Positions 53,569 through 62,756 of a stretch of 64,000 nucleotides of DNA are shown in pieces (positions within the stretch are counted from its first letter, which is position 1; each line of letters opens with the position of its first letter). The position numbers were made by a program, and so were the translations under genes. This DNA is from an uncultured Rhodospirillales bacterium (GTDB lineage: Bacteria > Pseudomonadota > Alphaproteobacteria > ATCC43930 > CGMCC-115725), in the NCBI GenBank assembly GCA_903828515.1, contig CAIKMD010000002.1, forward strand, positions 310,001 to 374,000, given 5' to 3'. Under the pieces are notes generated by a model. It made no database searches. It saw only the letters and a list, made by a program, of their open reading frames with translations, and had not been told where the DNA came from.

Positions 53569-53975
53569 AGTCAACTGCGCGTGGCCCTCCGCCCGAAGGC
53601 GGCAGGCAATATCAAGTAGGGAATGGGACGGGACGCCTATCCCCGGCCAACTTGGTTAAATGATTTTAACCCTGCGGCGGCTCGTCGCGCTCGCCGGTTA
53701 TCGGCAGTTATCGTTTGACTTTCAGGGGCTTTGGGGCCATCTACAACACAGAGGCACACAGGCCTCGCCTCTCGCGACTGCGCGCAGGCATTCCGGGCCC
53801 ACCCGCCCGGCGGTTCTGTCCCGAGAATTTTTCCCCTCGAACCACCGCCCCGATCGCGCGCTCCGGGCAATTCGCCCGGGCCTCCTTTCCTTATTGGATG
53901 CCCTTGTTTCACGGCGCCCGCGCGGGCCCGCAAGGTATGCGCGCGTGTGCCATTAGCACACAAAGAAAAGAGTTC
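53569..53975. other. long leader region of rhlE
   Basis: About 400 bp without an independent gene. An in-frame open extension of rhlE from 53715 looks like leader, not protein, because it is Pro/Arg-rich and lacks helicase motifs. It holds the perfect inverted repeat GGTTAAA (53654-53660)/TTTAACC (53665-53671) and several GC-rich hairpins, probably a promoter plus a long 5' UTR. Confidence 0.5.
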
Positions 53976-55250
53976 ATGACCAGTTTTTCCGATCTCAACC
54001 TTATCGAGCCGATTCAACGCGCGCTCGCCACCGAAGGCTACACGACCCCGACCCCGATCCAGGAACAAGCGATTCCGTACTTGCTGCAAAAGCGCGATCT
54101 TCTCGGGATCGCCCAGACCGGTACCGGCAAGACCGCGGCCTTCGCGCTGCCGATCATCCAGCATCTCAGCCAATCCGAACGTCGCGCGGCCCCGAAATCC
54201 TGCCGCGTGCTCATTCTCACGCCGACGCGCGAACTTGCAGTGCAGATTTATGAGTCGTTCGGCACGTATGGCCGCAACCTCAAACTGAGCCGCACCACCA
54301 TCTTCGGCGGCGTCGGACAGGGACAGCAGATCCAGGCGATGTCGCGCGGCATCGACGTTCTCGTCGCGACGCCGGGCCGTCTCCTCGACCTGATCGAGCA
54401 GCGCCAGGTCCGTCTCGACAGCGTCGAGTTCTTCGTGCTCGACGAAGCCGACCGCATGCTCGACATGGGCTTCCTTCCCGCGGTCAAACGCATCGTCGCG
54501 CTGGTGCCGAAAGAGCGCCAGACGCTGTTGTTCTCGGCGACCATGCCGCAATCCGTGGCGGGGCTCGCCGCCGGCCTGTTGCGCGATCCCGCGCGCGTCG
54601 AAGTGACGCCGCAGGCGACCAGCGCCGAACGTGTCGGTCAGACCGTGTTGTTCGTCGACAAGGAGCACAAGCGCGCCTTGCTGGACGAGTTGCTGCGCGA
54701 CAAGGCGATCGTCCGCGCGCTCGTCTTCACCCGGACCAAGCACGGCGCCAACCGCGTTGCCGAACAGCTCGCCAAGACCGGCGTGCGCGTCGACGCGATC
54801 CACGGCAACAAGTCGCAGGGCGCGCGTCAAAAGGCGCTCGACGGCTTCAAGAGCGGCAAAATCCGTGTCCTCGTGGCGACCGACATCGCCGCGCGCGGCA
54901 TCGACGTCGAGGGCATCACCCACGTGATCAATTTCGACCTGCCGAACGAACCCGAGAGCTATGTCCATCGCATCGGCCGCACCGCGCGCGCCGGCGCCGA
55001 CGGAATTGCGATCTCGTTCTGCGATGCCGAGGAAACCGCCTATCTCCGCGATATCGAAAAGATCATCCGCCAACAGGTCGCGGTCGATGCCGGGCACTCC
55101 TTCCACGCCCAGCACATCGCCAATGCGCGTGCGACCGGCCGTCGTCCGCCCGGCCCGCAGCGCCGGCCGCAGCCGCAACGCAACAACAACCGCAGCCGCT
55201 TTTCCGGCGGCGGCAACAACAAGCTCCAGTCGGCCGGCGGCCGCGCCTAA
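53976..55250 (+). CDS. rhlE: DEAD-box RNA helicase (RhlE-type)
   Basis: ATP-dependent RNA helicase (424 aa) with all DEAD-box motifs in order: Q motif ([14 protein letters not shown]), I ([11 protein letters not shown]), Ia ([13 protein letters not shown]), Ib ([12 protein letters not shown]), II ([12 protein letters not shown]), III (LLFSATMP), IV ([11 protein letters not shown]), V ([11 protein letters not shown]) and VI ([12 protein letters not shown]). A basic, Gln/Asn/Gly-rich C-terminus ([14 protein letters not shown]) helps RNA binding. RhlE-type helicases take part in ribosome assembly and RNA decay and are often cold-induced. ATG 53976 gives the family N-terminus; the long leader is described separately. 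Confidence 0.94.
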   Translation: MTSFSDLNLIEPIQRALATEGYTTPTPIQEQAIPYLLQKRDLLGIAQTGTGKTAAFALPIIQHLSQSERRAAPKSCRVLILTPTRELAVQIYESFGTYGRNLKLSRTTIFGGVGQGQQIQAMSRGIDVLVATPGRLLDLIEQRQVRLDSVEFFVLDEADRMLDMGFLPAVKRIVALVPKERQTLLFSATMPQSVAGLAAGLLRDPARVEVTPQATSAERVGQTVLFVDKEHKRALLDELLRDKAIVRALVFTRTKHGANRVAEQLAKTGVRVDAIHGNKSQGARQKALDGFKSGKIRVLVATDIAARGIDVEGITHVINFDLPNEPESYVHRIGRTARAGADGIAISFCDAEETAYLRDIEKIIRQQVAVDAGHSFHAQHIANARATGRRPPGPQRRPQPQRNNNRSRFSGGGNNKLQSAGGRA

Positions 55251-55271
55251 AGCTTCGTTCGATCGAACGGC

Positions 55272-55307
55272 AAATCGCCATCTCTGCGAAAGCAGGGGTG
55301 GCGATTT
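55272..55307 (+). terminator. 16-bp hairpin after rhlE
   Basis: AAATCGCCA-T-CTCTGC pairs with GCAGGG-G-TGGCGATTT around a GAAA tetraloop, 22 bp after the rhlE stop. The T-run is short, but the stem is strong. Confidence 0.8.
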
Positions 55308-55318
55308 CGTTTATGCGC

Positions 55319-55351
55319 AAAAAAAGAGGGGTGCGACCGGGGTCGCACCCC
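55319..55351 (-). terminator. terminator of nrdJ
   Basis: The hairpin GGGGTGCGACC/GGTCGCACCCC (55328-55351) is followed on the minus strand by CTCTTTTTTT (from the seven A at 55319-55325), about 60 bp after the nrdJ stop codon. Confidence 0.85.
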
Positions 55352-55412
55352 CAAATTTCTGTCTCGTTCCGTGGCGCCAGCTGGGAGGCTTGTAGCTGGG
55401 GCCGCGCTGCGT

Positions 55413-58400
55413 TTAGCTACAGCCTGTGGTGCTGCCGCATGTATCGCATTTGAGACAGGTTCCGTTGCGGACCAGCGTGAAGTTGCCGCATTCGTGGCAG
55501 TTGTCGCCCTCGTAGCCGCGGGCCCGCGCCATGCGGATCTTTTCGATCCGGCTGTCGGGGTTGCCGAGGGCGGTTGACGATCCCAGTTCCGCTTTGAACG
55601 ATTGCGCGACGCTGACCCGTTCGACTTCGGCGGTGCCGATGTCGAAGGCGACGTTGCCGTGGCTCGACGTGGCGGCGCTCGCGGTCGTCCCGGTCGCGAC
55701 ACCGCCTTGCAGCACCGTCAGCCGATTGCGCACATAGCCATTGGAAGCGACCTGACGCACGACGGCGGCGACATCGGCGCGATGGCCGGCATCGGGCAGG
55801 TTCGATTCGGAGCTTCCTTTGCCGACCGCGTCCGGCAGCACGTCGGCCGGCTGCACATGGGCGAGGTCGTTGCGGTCGAGATAGGAAATCGCGAGCTCGC
55901 GGAAGATGTAGTCGAGCAGCGACGTCGCCATCTTGATCGTGTCGTTGCCTTCAACGATGCCCGCGGGCTCGAAGCGGGTGAAGGTGAACGCCTCGACGAA
56001 TTCCTCGAGCGGTACGCCGTATTGCAGGCCGATCGAGATCGCGATGGCGAAGTTGTTCATCAGCGACCGGAAGGCGGAGCCTTCCTTGTGCATGTCGATG
56101 AACACTTCGGCGAGGCCGCCGTCCTCGTATTCACCCGTGCGGAGATAGACCTTGTGTCCGCCCACGACGGCCTTTTGCGTGTAGCCCTTGCGGCGCTGCG
56201 GCAGGCGCTTGCGTTCGTGGTTCTGGGTCTGAACCTGAACGACCCGTTCGACCACACGCTCGATGATCCGCTCGGCGACGATGGGCACGCGCTCCATCGG
56301 TGTCTTTTCCATCAGCTCGGCAACGCCTTCTTCGTTCTCCTCGTCTTCGAGAAGTTGCGACTGCAGGGGCTGCGAGAGCTTAGAGCCGTCGCGGTAAAGC
56401 GCGTTGGCCTTGAGCCCCAGTTTCCACGACAGCATGTAGGCGGCCTTGCAGTCCGCGACCGTAGCGGTGTTCTGCATGTTGATGGTTTTGGAGATCGCGC
56501 CCGAGATGAAGGGTTGCGACGCCGCGAGCATGCGGATGTGACTCTCGACCGAGAGGCAGCGCTTGCCGCTGCGGCCGCACGGATTGGCGCAGTCGAACAC
56601 CGGAAGATGTTCGTCCTTCAGGCCGGGTGCGCCTTCGAGCGTCATCGCGCCGCAGCAATAGGTGTTGGCGGCGTCGATCTCGGCTTTGGTGAAACCCAGC
56701 GCCCCCAACATGTCGAACGAGGGATCGTTCATCTGCTCGTTGCTGAAATCGAACGCGGCTTTGCAGATGTCTTCGCCGAGCGTCCATTTGTTGAAGGCGA
56801 AGCGGATGTCGAACGCGTTCTTCAGCGACTCTTCGAGCGCGTCGAGCATGCCTTGGGTGAAGCCCTTGGCCTTCAATTCTTTGTGGCCGAGCGAGGGCGC
56901 GCCATCGAGCGTGGCGTGACCCACCGCGTAGCGGATGATCGTCTCGATCTGCTCGGGCGCATAGCCCAAGGTGCGCAACGCTTCGGGAACCGCGCGGTTG
57001 ATGATGCGGAAATAGCCGCCGCCGGCGAGCTTCTTGAACTTCACCAGCGCGAAGTCGGGCTCGATGCCGGTGGTGTCGCAATCCATCACCAGGCCGGTCG
57101 TGCCGGTCGGCGCGATCACGGTGGCTTGCGCGTTGCGATAGCCGTAACGCTCGCCAAGCGCGAGGGCGACGTCCCAGGCGTGCTTGGCCGCCTCGATCAG
57201 CGCGGGCTCGGGGCAGTTCGCCGCGTCGAGCGCCACCGGGAGGATGGTGAGGGCTTCATAGTTTGCGGTTTCGCCATGCGCCGCGCGGCGATGATTGCGG
57301 ATGACCCGCAGCATCGCGTCGCGGTTCTTCTCGTAACCGGGGAAGGCGCCCAACTCGCCGGCCATCTCGGCCGACGTGGCATAGGCGACGCCGGTGACGA
57401 TCGCGGTCAGCGCGCCGCACAGCGCGCGACCCTCGTCGCTGTCATAGGAATAGCCCGAGCTCATCAGCAGGCCGCCGAGATTGGCGATGCCGAGACCGAG
57501 GGTGCGGTACTCGTAAGAGAGACGCGCAATATCGCGCGACGGGAATTGCGCCATCAGCACCGAGATTTCGAGGGTGATCGTCCAGAGGCGGATCGCATGC
57601 TCGAACGCCGGGATGTCATAGGTTCCGTCGGCCTTGCGGAACGCGAGCAGGTTTACCGCGGCGAGATTGCACGCCGTGTCGTCGAGGAACATGTATTCCG
57701 AGCACGGATTGGAGGCGTTGATCCGGCCCGAGGCGGGGCAGGTGTGCCATTCGTTGATGGTGGTGTCGAACTGCAATCCCGGATCGGCCGAGGCCCAGGC
57801 CGCATGCGCGATCTTTTCCCACAATTCGGCGGCGGGCAGGGTCTTCGAGACCTTGCCATCGGTGCGGCGGGTGAGGTGCCAGTCGGCATCTTTCTCGACG
57901 CGTTCGAGGAAGTCGTTGGTGACGCGAACCGAGTTGTTCGAGTTCTGGCCCGACACGGTGAGATAGGCCTCGCTGTCCCAATCGGTGTCGTAGGTGCGGA
58001 AATCGATCGCGGTATAGCCCTGCTGCGCGAATTGAATGACGCGCTGGACATAGTTCTCGGGCAGGCACACGCGGCGCGCGGCCTTGATCTCGAGTTTCAG
58101 GGCGAGGTTCTTCTTCGGGTCATAGCGCCCGTCGCCCAAAGCGGCCGGCGCATCGGCGCACGCCTTCATGATCAGGTTCAGGTGCTTTTGCGCGAGCTTC
58201 GATCCGGCGACCAGCGCCGCGACCTTCTGTTCCTCGACGACTTTCCAATCGATGAACTGCTCGATATCGGGATGGTCGATGTCGACCGTCACCATCTTGG
58301 CGGCGCGGCGGGTCGTGCCGCCCGATTTGATGGCGCCGGCGGCGCGATCGCCGATTTTGAGGAAGCTCATCAGGCCGGAGGACCGTCCGCCGCCCGAGAG

Positions 58401-59132
58401 CTTCTCGTTATCGCCGCGCAGCTTCGAGAAATTGGACCCGGTGCCCGAGCCGTATTTGAAGATGCGCGCTTCGCGCACCCACAGGCTCATGATGCCGCCC
58501 TCATTCACGAGGTCGTCGGCGACCGACTGAATGAAGCAGGCATGCGGCTGCGGCCGCTCATAGGCGCTGGTCGAGGCGACCACTTCGCCGGTCTTGAAGT
58601 CGACATATTGGTGGCCCTGCGCGGGACCGTCGATGCCATAGGCCCAATGCAGTCCGGTGTTGAACCATTGCGGCGAGTTCGGCGAGGCCATCTGCTTCGT
58701 CAGCATGAAGCAGGACTCGTCGTAATAGGCGCGGGCGTCGGCTTCGCTGTCGAAATAACCGGCCTTCCAACCCCAATAGGTCCAGGTCCCGGCCAAGCGG
58801 TGGAACACCTGCTTGACGCTCTTTTCCGAACCCATGCGCTGTCCGGCGGAGACCTTGGTCAGCGCGGCGTCGTCGGGGACCTGGCGCCACAGCCAATCGG
58901 GCACGCCCTCTTCGACGACGGGGACAAGCTTCGCCGGGATGCCGGCCTTACGGAAATATTTCTGCGCGAGGATATCGCACGCGACCTGACTCCACTCCGC
59001 GGGGACTTCGCAGTCGGCCAGATGGAAGACGCGACTCCCATCGGGGTTCTTGATTTCACTGGTCGCGAGCTTGAATTCGAAGTTTTTGTACGGATCTTCA
59101 CCCGCAACGGTAAAACGACGCTCGATACGCAT
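55413..59132 (-). CDS. nrdJ: vitamin B12-dependent ribonucleotide reductase
   Basis: Class II RNR (1239 aa, full length) that makes deoxyribonucleotides with adenosylcobalamin and needs no oxygen-dependent radical. Seen are the N-terminal segment [11 protein letters not shown], active-site region NPCSEYMFL (about residues 475-483), EPTGTTGL-type [22 protein letters not shown] and a Zn-ribbon-like C-terminus with [25 protein letters not shown] 59132 is chosen; the frame opens at 59144. Upstream lie two NrdR-like boxes and one DnaA box. A 1348-aa antisense ORF is a shadow. No cobalamin riboswitch is visible. Confidence 0.95.
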   Translation of the reverse strand: MRIERRFTVAGEDPYKNFEFKLATSEIKNPDGSRVFHLADCEVPAEWSQVACDILAQKYFRKAGIPAKLVPVVEEGVPDWLWRQVPDDAALTKVSAGQRMGSEKSVKQVFHRLAGTWTYWGWKAGYFDSEADARAYYDESCFMLTKQMASPNSPQWFNTGLHWAYGIDGPAQGHQYVDFKTGEVVASTSAYERPQPHACFIQSVADDLVNEGGIMSLWVREARIFKYGSGTGSNFSKLRGDNEKLSGGGRSSGLMSFLKIGDRAAGAIKSGGTTRRAAKMVTVDIDHPDIEQFIDWKVVEEQKVAALVAGSKLAQKHLNLIMKACADAPAALGDGRYDPKKNLALKLEIKAARRVCLPENYVQRVIQFAQQGYTAIDFRTYDTDWDSEAYLTVSGQNSNNSVRVTNDFLERVEKDADWHLTRRTDGKVSKTLPAAELWEKIAHAAWASADPGLQFDTTINEWHTCPASGRINASNPCSEYMFLDDTACNLAAVNLLAFRKADGTYDIPAFEHAIRLWTITLEISVLMAQFPSRDIARLSYEYRTLGLGIANLGGLLMSSGYSYDSDEGRALCGALTAIVTGVAYATSAEMAGELGAFPGYEKNRDAMLRVIRNHRRAAHGETANYEALTILPVALDAANCPEPALIEAAKHAWDVALALGERYGYRNAQATVIAPTGTTGLVMDCDTTGIEPDFALVKFKKLAGGGYFRIINRAVPEALRTLGYAPEQIETIIRYAVGHATLDGAPSLGHKELKAKGFTQGMLDALEESLKNAFDIRFAFNKWTLGEDICKAAFDFSNEQMNDPSFDMLGALGFTKAEIDAANTYCCGAMTLEGAPGLKDEHLPVFDCANPCGRSGKRCLSVESHIRMLAASQPFISGAISKTINMQNTATVADCKAAYMLSWKLGLKANALYRDGSKLSQPLQSQLLEDEENEEGVAELMEKTPMERVPIVAERIIERVVERVVQVQTQNHERKRLPQRRKGYTQKAVVGGHKVYLRTGEYEDGGLAEVFIDMHKEGSAFRSLMNNFAIAISIGLQYGVPLEEFVEAFTFTRFEPAGIVEGNDTIKMATSLLDYIFRELAISYLDRNDLAHVQPADVLPDAVGKGSSESNLPDAGHRADVAAVVRQVASNGYVRNRLTVLQGGVATGTTASAATSSHGNVAFDIGTAEVERVSVAQSFKAELGSSTALGNPDSRIEKIRMARARGYEGDNCHECGNFTLVRNGTCLKCDTCGSTTGCS

Positions 59133-59270
59133 GAAATCCCCCACAAACCAAGCTGTATTGTCCCCGCCGCTTCCCCACTAAATGTAGTGGCTGGTCGCGG
59201 CGTAGAATCTAATTGTTGCCCGTCTGAGGGGGTAACCGTCAACAACATTTTGGGATTTGAGGCGCCTTGG

Positions 59271-59286
59271 ACACAAAATATAGGGG
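59271..59286. promoter_or_regulatory. candidate NrdR box 1 upstream of nrdJ
   Basis: ACACAAAATATAGGGG matches the NrdR consensus ACACWATATATWGTGT at 13 of 16 positions. It lies about 140 bp upstream of nrdJ, in the AT-rich part of the intergenic region. NrdR represses ribonucleotide reductase genes when dATP is high. Confidence 0.5.
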
Positions 59287-59299
59287 GTGTTAACAAGTT

Positions 59300-59308
59300 T
59301 GTGGATAA
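59300..59308 (-). promoter_or_regulatory. perfect DnaA box upstream of nrdJ
   Basis: The minus strand reads TTATCCACA, the consensus DnaA box, between the two NrdR-like boxes. DnaA-ATP regulates nrd genes in other bacteria, so cell-cycle control of nrdJ is plausible. A single 9-mer can occur by chance. Confidence 0.5.
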
Positions 59309-59334
59309 AGCGCGGGTAACGAGCAGCAAGACTG

Positions 59335-59350
59335 TCACAATATGTAGATA
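59335..59350. promoter_or_regulatory. candidate NrdR box 2 upstream of nrdJ
   Basis: TCACAATATGTAGATA matches the NrdR consensus at 11 of 16 positions, weaker than box 1. The two start 64 bp apart, close to six helical turns, as expected for cooperative NrdR binding. Confidence 0.35.
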
Positions 59351-59359
59351 CACTCTACC

Positions 59360-59725
59360 GGGGTTTTTGTCCTCGCGGGCGCTTGCTGGCGGATTGCGCT
59401 GGGCGGCGTCCGGCACCCGGCTGAAACGGCCCGCGAAGCGGTCCGGACGGATGCGGGGTCGGAGTCTCGAACTGGGTTCCCCGCTGACTCGGGATTCGCG
59501 GCCTCACCGAATGCGCCGCGTCCGATCCCGCGCCCTCGATTTCACGGCCCATCCGGAAAACCATCGGCGCCGCGGCGCCGCGGCAAGAGTTTTGCCCGTC
59601 GAAGGGCGCGGGATGCCCATTCGCTCAGCGACTCGGACTCACGACTGAAACGATAAGCGAGGTTGGTAACGCCGAGGCCGGACGCTATGATGCCGGCAGT
59701 TTTTCAGGATAGTGGGAGAGGGATC
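59360..59725. other. GC-rich gene-free interval
   Basis: No gene supported. It contains the inverted repeat GCGGGG (59453-59458)/CCCCGC (59479-59484) with tRNA-like flavour, but no cloverleaf closes, and a GGCGCCGCGGCGCC palindrome near 59570. The end carries the promoter and gtgggagagggatc ribosome-binding region of the next gene. Confidence 0.4.
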
Positions 59726-60586
59726 ATGAAGATCTGCTGGTTCAACGACAATCGGCTCGGCATCGTCAAAGGCGACAAGGTCTTCGACGTCTCGAAGGTG
59801 CTGGAACTGCTCCCGAAGCCGACCTATCCGGCGGTCAAAGGCGGCGATCCGGTGATCGCCAATCTCGCCATGCTGCGCCCGGCGATGGAAGCCGCCGCGA
59901 CCGGCGCGGGTCTCGCGGTCAAAGACGTGAAGTTTCTCAGCCCCGTTGCGGCCCCGTCGAAAGTCATCGGCACCCCGACGAACTATACCGACCATATCGC
60001 CGAAGCCAGCGCGCAGCGCGACGTGTTCACCGGGCGTTATTCGGGCACGATCGAGGAGCAGGGCCTGTTCCTCAAAGCCAATAGCTGCCTCATCGGCGGC
60101 GGCGACCCGATCAAGCTGCGCTTTCCCCAGCGCCGTACCGATCACGAAATGGAACTCGGTGTCATCATCGGCAAGAAGGCGTCGAACATCCGCGAGGAAG
60201 ACGCGCTCGATTACGTCGCCGGCTATTGCATCGCGCTCGACATGGTCGTGCGCGGCAGCCAGGACCGCTCGATGCGCAAATCGGTCGACACGTATGGCGT
60301 GGCCGGTCCCTGGATGATCACCGCTGACGAAATCGCCGATCCGGGTAATCTCGAAATGTCGCTCGCGGTCAACGGCGCGGTGAAGCAGAAGTGCAACACC
60401 AATCAGATGATCATGGGCCTGAAGCGCCAGATCACCTTCGGCGCCGAGTACTACACCCTGCTCCCTGGCGACATCATCATGACCGGTACCTGCTCGGGCG
60501 TGAGCCAGGTGAAGCCGGGCGACGTCATGCATTGCGAGATCGAGAAGATCGGCGCGATGGATGTGCGGATCACCGCGAACGACTGA
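59726..60586 (+). CDS. fumarylacetoacetate hydrolase family protein
   Basis: The 286-aa protein has the FAH-superfamily catalytic core: KVIGTPTNYTDHIAEA, FLKANSCLIGGGDPIKL, the metal-binding HEMELGVIIGKKA, and YCIALDMVVRGSQDRSMRKSVDTYGVAGPWMIT, ending GDIIMTGTCSGVSQVKPGDVM. Members cleave C-C bonds of 1,3-dicarbonyl or catechol-pathway compounds or decarboxylate oxaloacetate; the substrate is not determined. ATG 59726 follows a gagaggg site. It is 5 bp upstream of the NDUFA12 gene. Confidence 0.9.
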   Translation: MKICWFNDNRLGIVKGDKVFDVSKVLELLPKPTYPAVKGGDPVIANLAMLRPAMEAAATGAGLAVKDVKFLSPVAAPSKVIGTPTNYTDHIAEASAQRDVFTGRYSGTIEEQGLFLKANSCLIGGGDPIKLRFPQRRTDHEMELGVIIGKKASNIREEDALDYVAGYCIALDMVVRGSQDRSMRKSVDTYGVAGPWMITADEIADPGNLEMSLAVNGAVKQKCNTNQMIMGLKRQITFGAEYYTLLPGDIIMTGTCSGVSQVKPGDVMHCEIEKIGAMDVRITAND

Positions 60587-60591
60587 CGCGC

Positions 60592-60966
60592 ATGAGCATC
60601 GGCACGCGTATCTTCACCTGGCTCAAGGGTGAACAGGTCGGCACCGACCCGCAGGGCAATCGCTATTTCCGCGACCGCAAGAAGGCGGTCTTGCAGAAAG
60701 GCAACGGGCGGTACAGCCGCGAGCGGCGCTGGGTTCTCTATAACGGCGTCGCCGAGGCGTCGCGCGTGCCGGCCGAGTGGCATGCCTGGCTGCATCACAC
60801 CATGGACGATCTGCCCGATGCGTCGCGCCCGCGACATCCGTGGCAGAAGGACCATCTACCCAACCTGACCGGCACGCCGGACGCTTATCGACCGCCGGGG
60901 TCGCTGATGCGCGGTGGCCACCGCCAAGAAGCGGCCGGTGACTACGAGCCGTGGAAGCCCGAGTGA
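60592..60966 (+). CDS. NDUFA12-type NADH:ubiquinone oxidoreductase subunit
   Basis: The 124-aa product is the bacterial homologue of mitochondrial complex I accessory subunit NDUFA12 (B17.2), found in alphaproteobacteria. It has FTWLKGEQVGTDPQGNRYFRDRKK, RRWVLYNGVAEASRVPAEWHAWLHHTMDD and the Pro-rich end PHLPNLTGTPDAYRP-like segment. The start ATG at 60592 gives MSIGTRIF. The long frame upstream of it is not coding. The gene sits between a FAH protein and mlaD in a conserved alphaproteobacterial order. Confidence 0.93.
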   Translation: MSIGTRIFTWLKGEQVGTDPQGNRYFRDRKKAVLQKGNGRYSRERRWVLYNGVAEASRVPAEWHAWLHHTMDDLPDASRPRHPWQKDHLPNLTGTPDAYRPPGSLMRGGHRQEAAGDYEPWKPE

Positions 60967-60983
60967 CGAGGAGCTAACGACCG

Positions 60984-61478
60984 ATGCACCGCAATGCCGC
61001 CGAAACCGTCATGGGCGCCGTCGTCCTGATCGTCGCCGCCGTCTTCCTGTTCTTCGCCTATAACACGGCGCAGGTCTCGGCCGTGAGCGGCTATCAGCTC
61101 ACCGCCAAATTCTCCAACGCCAATGGCCTGAAATCCGGCGGCGATGTCCGCATCAGCGGCATCAAGGTCGGCTCGATCCTGGCCCAGCATCTGGATCCCA
61201 AGACGTTCCAGGCGATCGTGACGATCAGCCTCGATCCGACGATCAAGCTCGCCACCGATTCGGTGGCGCAGATCACCTCGTCGGGCCTCCTCGGCGACGA
61301 ATACATCCAGATCGAACCGGGGAACGAGGACGACCTGATCGCGCCCGGCGGCACCATCACCCATACCCAGGCCTCGATGAGCCTCGAAGGCCTGATCGGA
61401 CAATTGATCTACAACTCGGCTCAGAATTCCGGGCAGAAGAAACCGGACGCAGCGGCGGCGGCACCCGCCGGCCCGTAA
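60984..61478 (+). CDS. mlaD: lipid asymmetry protein MlaD
   Basis: MlaD is the membrane-anchored MCE-domain ring subunit of the MlaFEDB phospholipid transporter. The 164-aa product has one N-terminal membrane helix (VMGAVVLIVAAVFLFFAYN) and an MCE domain (YQLTAKFSNANGLKSGGDVRISGIKVGSI, DPTIKLATDSVAQITSSGLLGDEYIQIEPG) and a short Ala/Pro-rich tail. mlaE and mlaF are not adjacent; mlaA is elsewhere in the window. Confidence 0.93.
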   Translation: MHRNAAETVMGAVVLIVAAVFLFFAYNTAQVSAVSGYQLTAKFSNANGLKSGGDVRISGIKVGSILAQHLDPKTFQAIVTISLDPTIKLATDSVAQITSSGLLGDEYIQIEPGNEDDLIAPGGTITHTQASMSLEGLIGQLIYNSAQNSGQKKPDAAAAAPAGP

Positions 61479-61486
61479 TCGCCGGT

Positions 61487-61723
61487 GTGTTTGTGAGCGC
61501 TTCCAAGTTCAAGCCGCCGGTCTGGCTGACCCCTGAAGGCGACAAAGTGTCGTGCATCGAAAAACTCAAGGTTCTCAATGAGAACCTTGAGGAAATTCGT
61601 GCACTGGCGGAGGAGGCTTTGGCCGATGCGGTGCTGATGGGTTGCGACGAAAAGCAGCTCCGTCAGGTCGTCAGCGACATCGCCCAGACCATTGAAAATC
61701 CATACAAAAAAGAAAACAAATGA
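61487..61723 (+). CDS. small conserved protein, unknown
   Basis: The 78-aa product starts at GTG 61487 (or 61493). It opens FKPPVWLTPEGDKVSCIEKLKVLNENLEEIRALAEEALADAVLMGCDEKQLRQVVSDIAQTI: a short strand followed by two amphipathic helices. It overlaps the next gene by ATGA. Its place between mlaD and the DUF2155 gene recurs in alphaproteobacteria. Function is unknown. Confidence 0.75.
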   Translation: MFVSASKFKPPVWLTPEGDKVSCIEKLKVLNENLEEIRALAEEALADAVLMGCDEKQLRQVVSDIAQTIENPYKKENK

Positions 61724-62145
61724 CCGGTAGGTTTGGCTTGCGGTTGCTTACCGCCTCGTTCGGCGTCGGTCTGGTTTTCGCGACCGGCCCGGTCTATGCC
61801 CGGACCTTGGCGATCCTGCAGGGGCTCGACAAGACGACCGCGCGCGTGTCGCGGATCGAGGCGCCGATCGATCAGTCGGTGCGCTTTGGAACCCTGGTCA
61901 TCACCGCGCGCGCCTGCGTGAAGCGTTCGCCCGAGGAGGAGCCGGAAAGCTCCGCTTTCCTGGTGATCGACGAGGTCCGCCCCGGCGACGCCAACGGCGT
62001 CGTCAGCCAGCGTGTCTTCAGCGGCTGGATGTTCGCCTCGACCCCGGCCGTTTCGGCGCTCGAGGACGCGATCTACGACGTCAACGTGCTCGACTGCAAA
62101 ACTGAGCAGACGCCGGCGCCGGTCAGCGGCCCGGCCGGGAAATAA
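61720..62145 (+). CDS. DUF2155 family exported protein
   Basis: The 141-aa product has a signal peptide (ends near VYAR) and the DUF2155 domain: [54 protein letters not shown] and the cysteine pair CVKR/DCKT. The role in the periplasm is unknown. It starts in ATGA with the upstream gene. Its 3' end overlaps the convergent aat gene by 73 bp. Confidence 0.87.
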   Translation: MTGRFGLRLLTASFGVGLVFATGPVYARTLAILQGLDKTTARVSRIEAPIDQSVRFGTLVITARACVKRSPEEEPESSAFLVIDEVRPGDANGVVSQRVFSGWMFASTPAVSALEDAIYDVNVLDCKTEQTPAPVSGPAGK

Positions 62146-62756
62146 GCCGTCACCTCCAGCGCGTCTTTCAACATGCGGCGGTATTGCGCGCGCGGAATCT
62201 CAAGCGCGCCGAGGCTGGTCAGATGTTCCGTGACAAATTGCGTGTCGAGCAGGCGATAGCCGCCGGTCTTGAGACGTGTGACCAGATGCGCCAGCGCGAC
62301 TTTGCTGGCATCGGTCGAGCGGCTGAACATGCTTTCGCCGAAGAACGCGCCGCCGATGCTGACGCCGTAGAGCCCGCCGACCAGCGCGCCGTCGCTGCGC
62401 GCCTCGACGCTATGCGCGAAGCCTTGGGCGTGGAGTTCGCTATAGACCGCGACGATCTCGCTGTTGATCCAGGTTTGCGGCCGGTCCTCGCTTGGTTCGG
62501 CGCAGGCATGAATCACCGCCGCGAAGTCCCGATCGCAACTCACCTCGAAGCGGTCGGAGCGGATCGTGCGCGCCAGACGGCGGGACAAATGGAACCCATC
62601 GAGCGGGAGAATGCCGCGACGCACGGGATCGACCCAATAAAGCTCGGGGTCGTCGGCGGTTTCCGCCATCGGAAAAATACCGGCGGCATAGGCGCGCAAC
62701 AGAAGGTCAGGCGTTAGGTCCGTCGCTACCCCCGTCCGAGCAGGCGCTCCAGCCAA
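62073..62756 (-). CDS. aat: leucyl/phenylalanyl-tRNA-protein transferase
   Basis: Aat attaches Leu or Phe to proteins with N-terminal Lys or Arg, marking them for ClpS/ClpAP. The product (about 227 aa from TTG 62756) has [14 protein letters not shown], the [16 protein letters not shown] segment, [51 protein letters not shown] and the C-terminal [14 protein letters not shown]. No ATG or GTG start fits; TTG 62756 overlaps the end of accC by 31 bp and is the best start. Its end overlaps the DUF2155 gene. Confidence 0.92.
   Translation of the reverse strand: MAGAPARTGVATDLTPDLLLRAYAAGIFPMAETADDPELYWVDPVRRGILPLDGFHLSRRLARTIRSDRFEVSCDRDFAAVIHACAEPSEDRPQTWINSEIVAVYSELHAQGFAHSVEARSDGALVGGLYGVSIGGAFFGESMFSRSTDASKVALAHLVTRLKTGGYRLLDTQFVTEHLTSLGALEIPRAQYRRMLKDALEVTAYFPAGPLTGAGVCSVLQSSTLTS

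Noticed and set aside
53715-53975. 87-residue N-terminal extension of RhlE
   Set aside because: Pro/Arg-rich with no helicase similarity; ATG 53976 matches the family N-terminus.
53637-55178. 513-aa minus-strand frame
   Set aside because: Antisense to the helicase, which has all DEAD-box motifs.
59133-59360. Cobalamin riboswitch expected upstream of nrdJ
   Set aside because: Neither the B12 box nor its complement is seen; regulation by NrdR/DnaA fits better.
59453-59484. tRNA-like segment with TCGAAC
   Set aside because: Only a 6-bp stem around 20 bases closes; no acceptor stem, D arm or anticodon arm can be drawn.
55602-59648. 1348-aa open frame on the plus strand
   Set aside because: It is antisense to the whole nrdJ gene. 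High GC and codon bias keep the opposite frame open; its protein has no recognisable motif.
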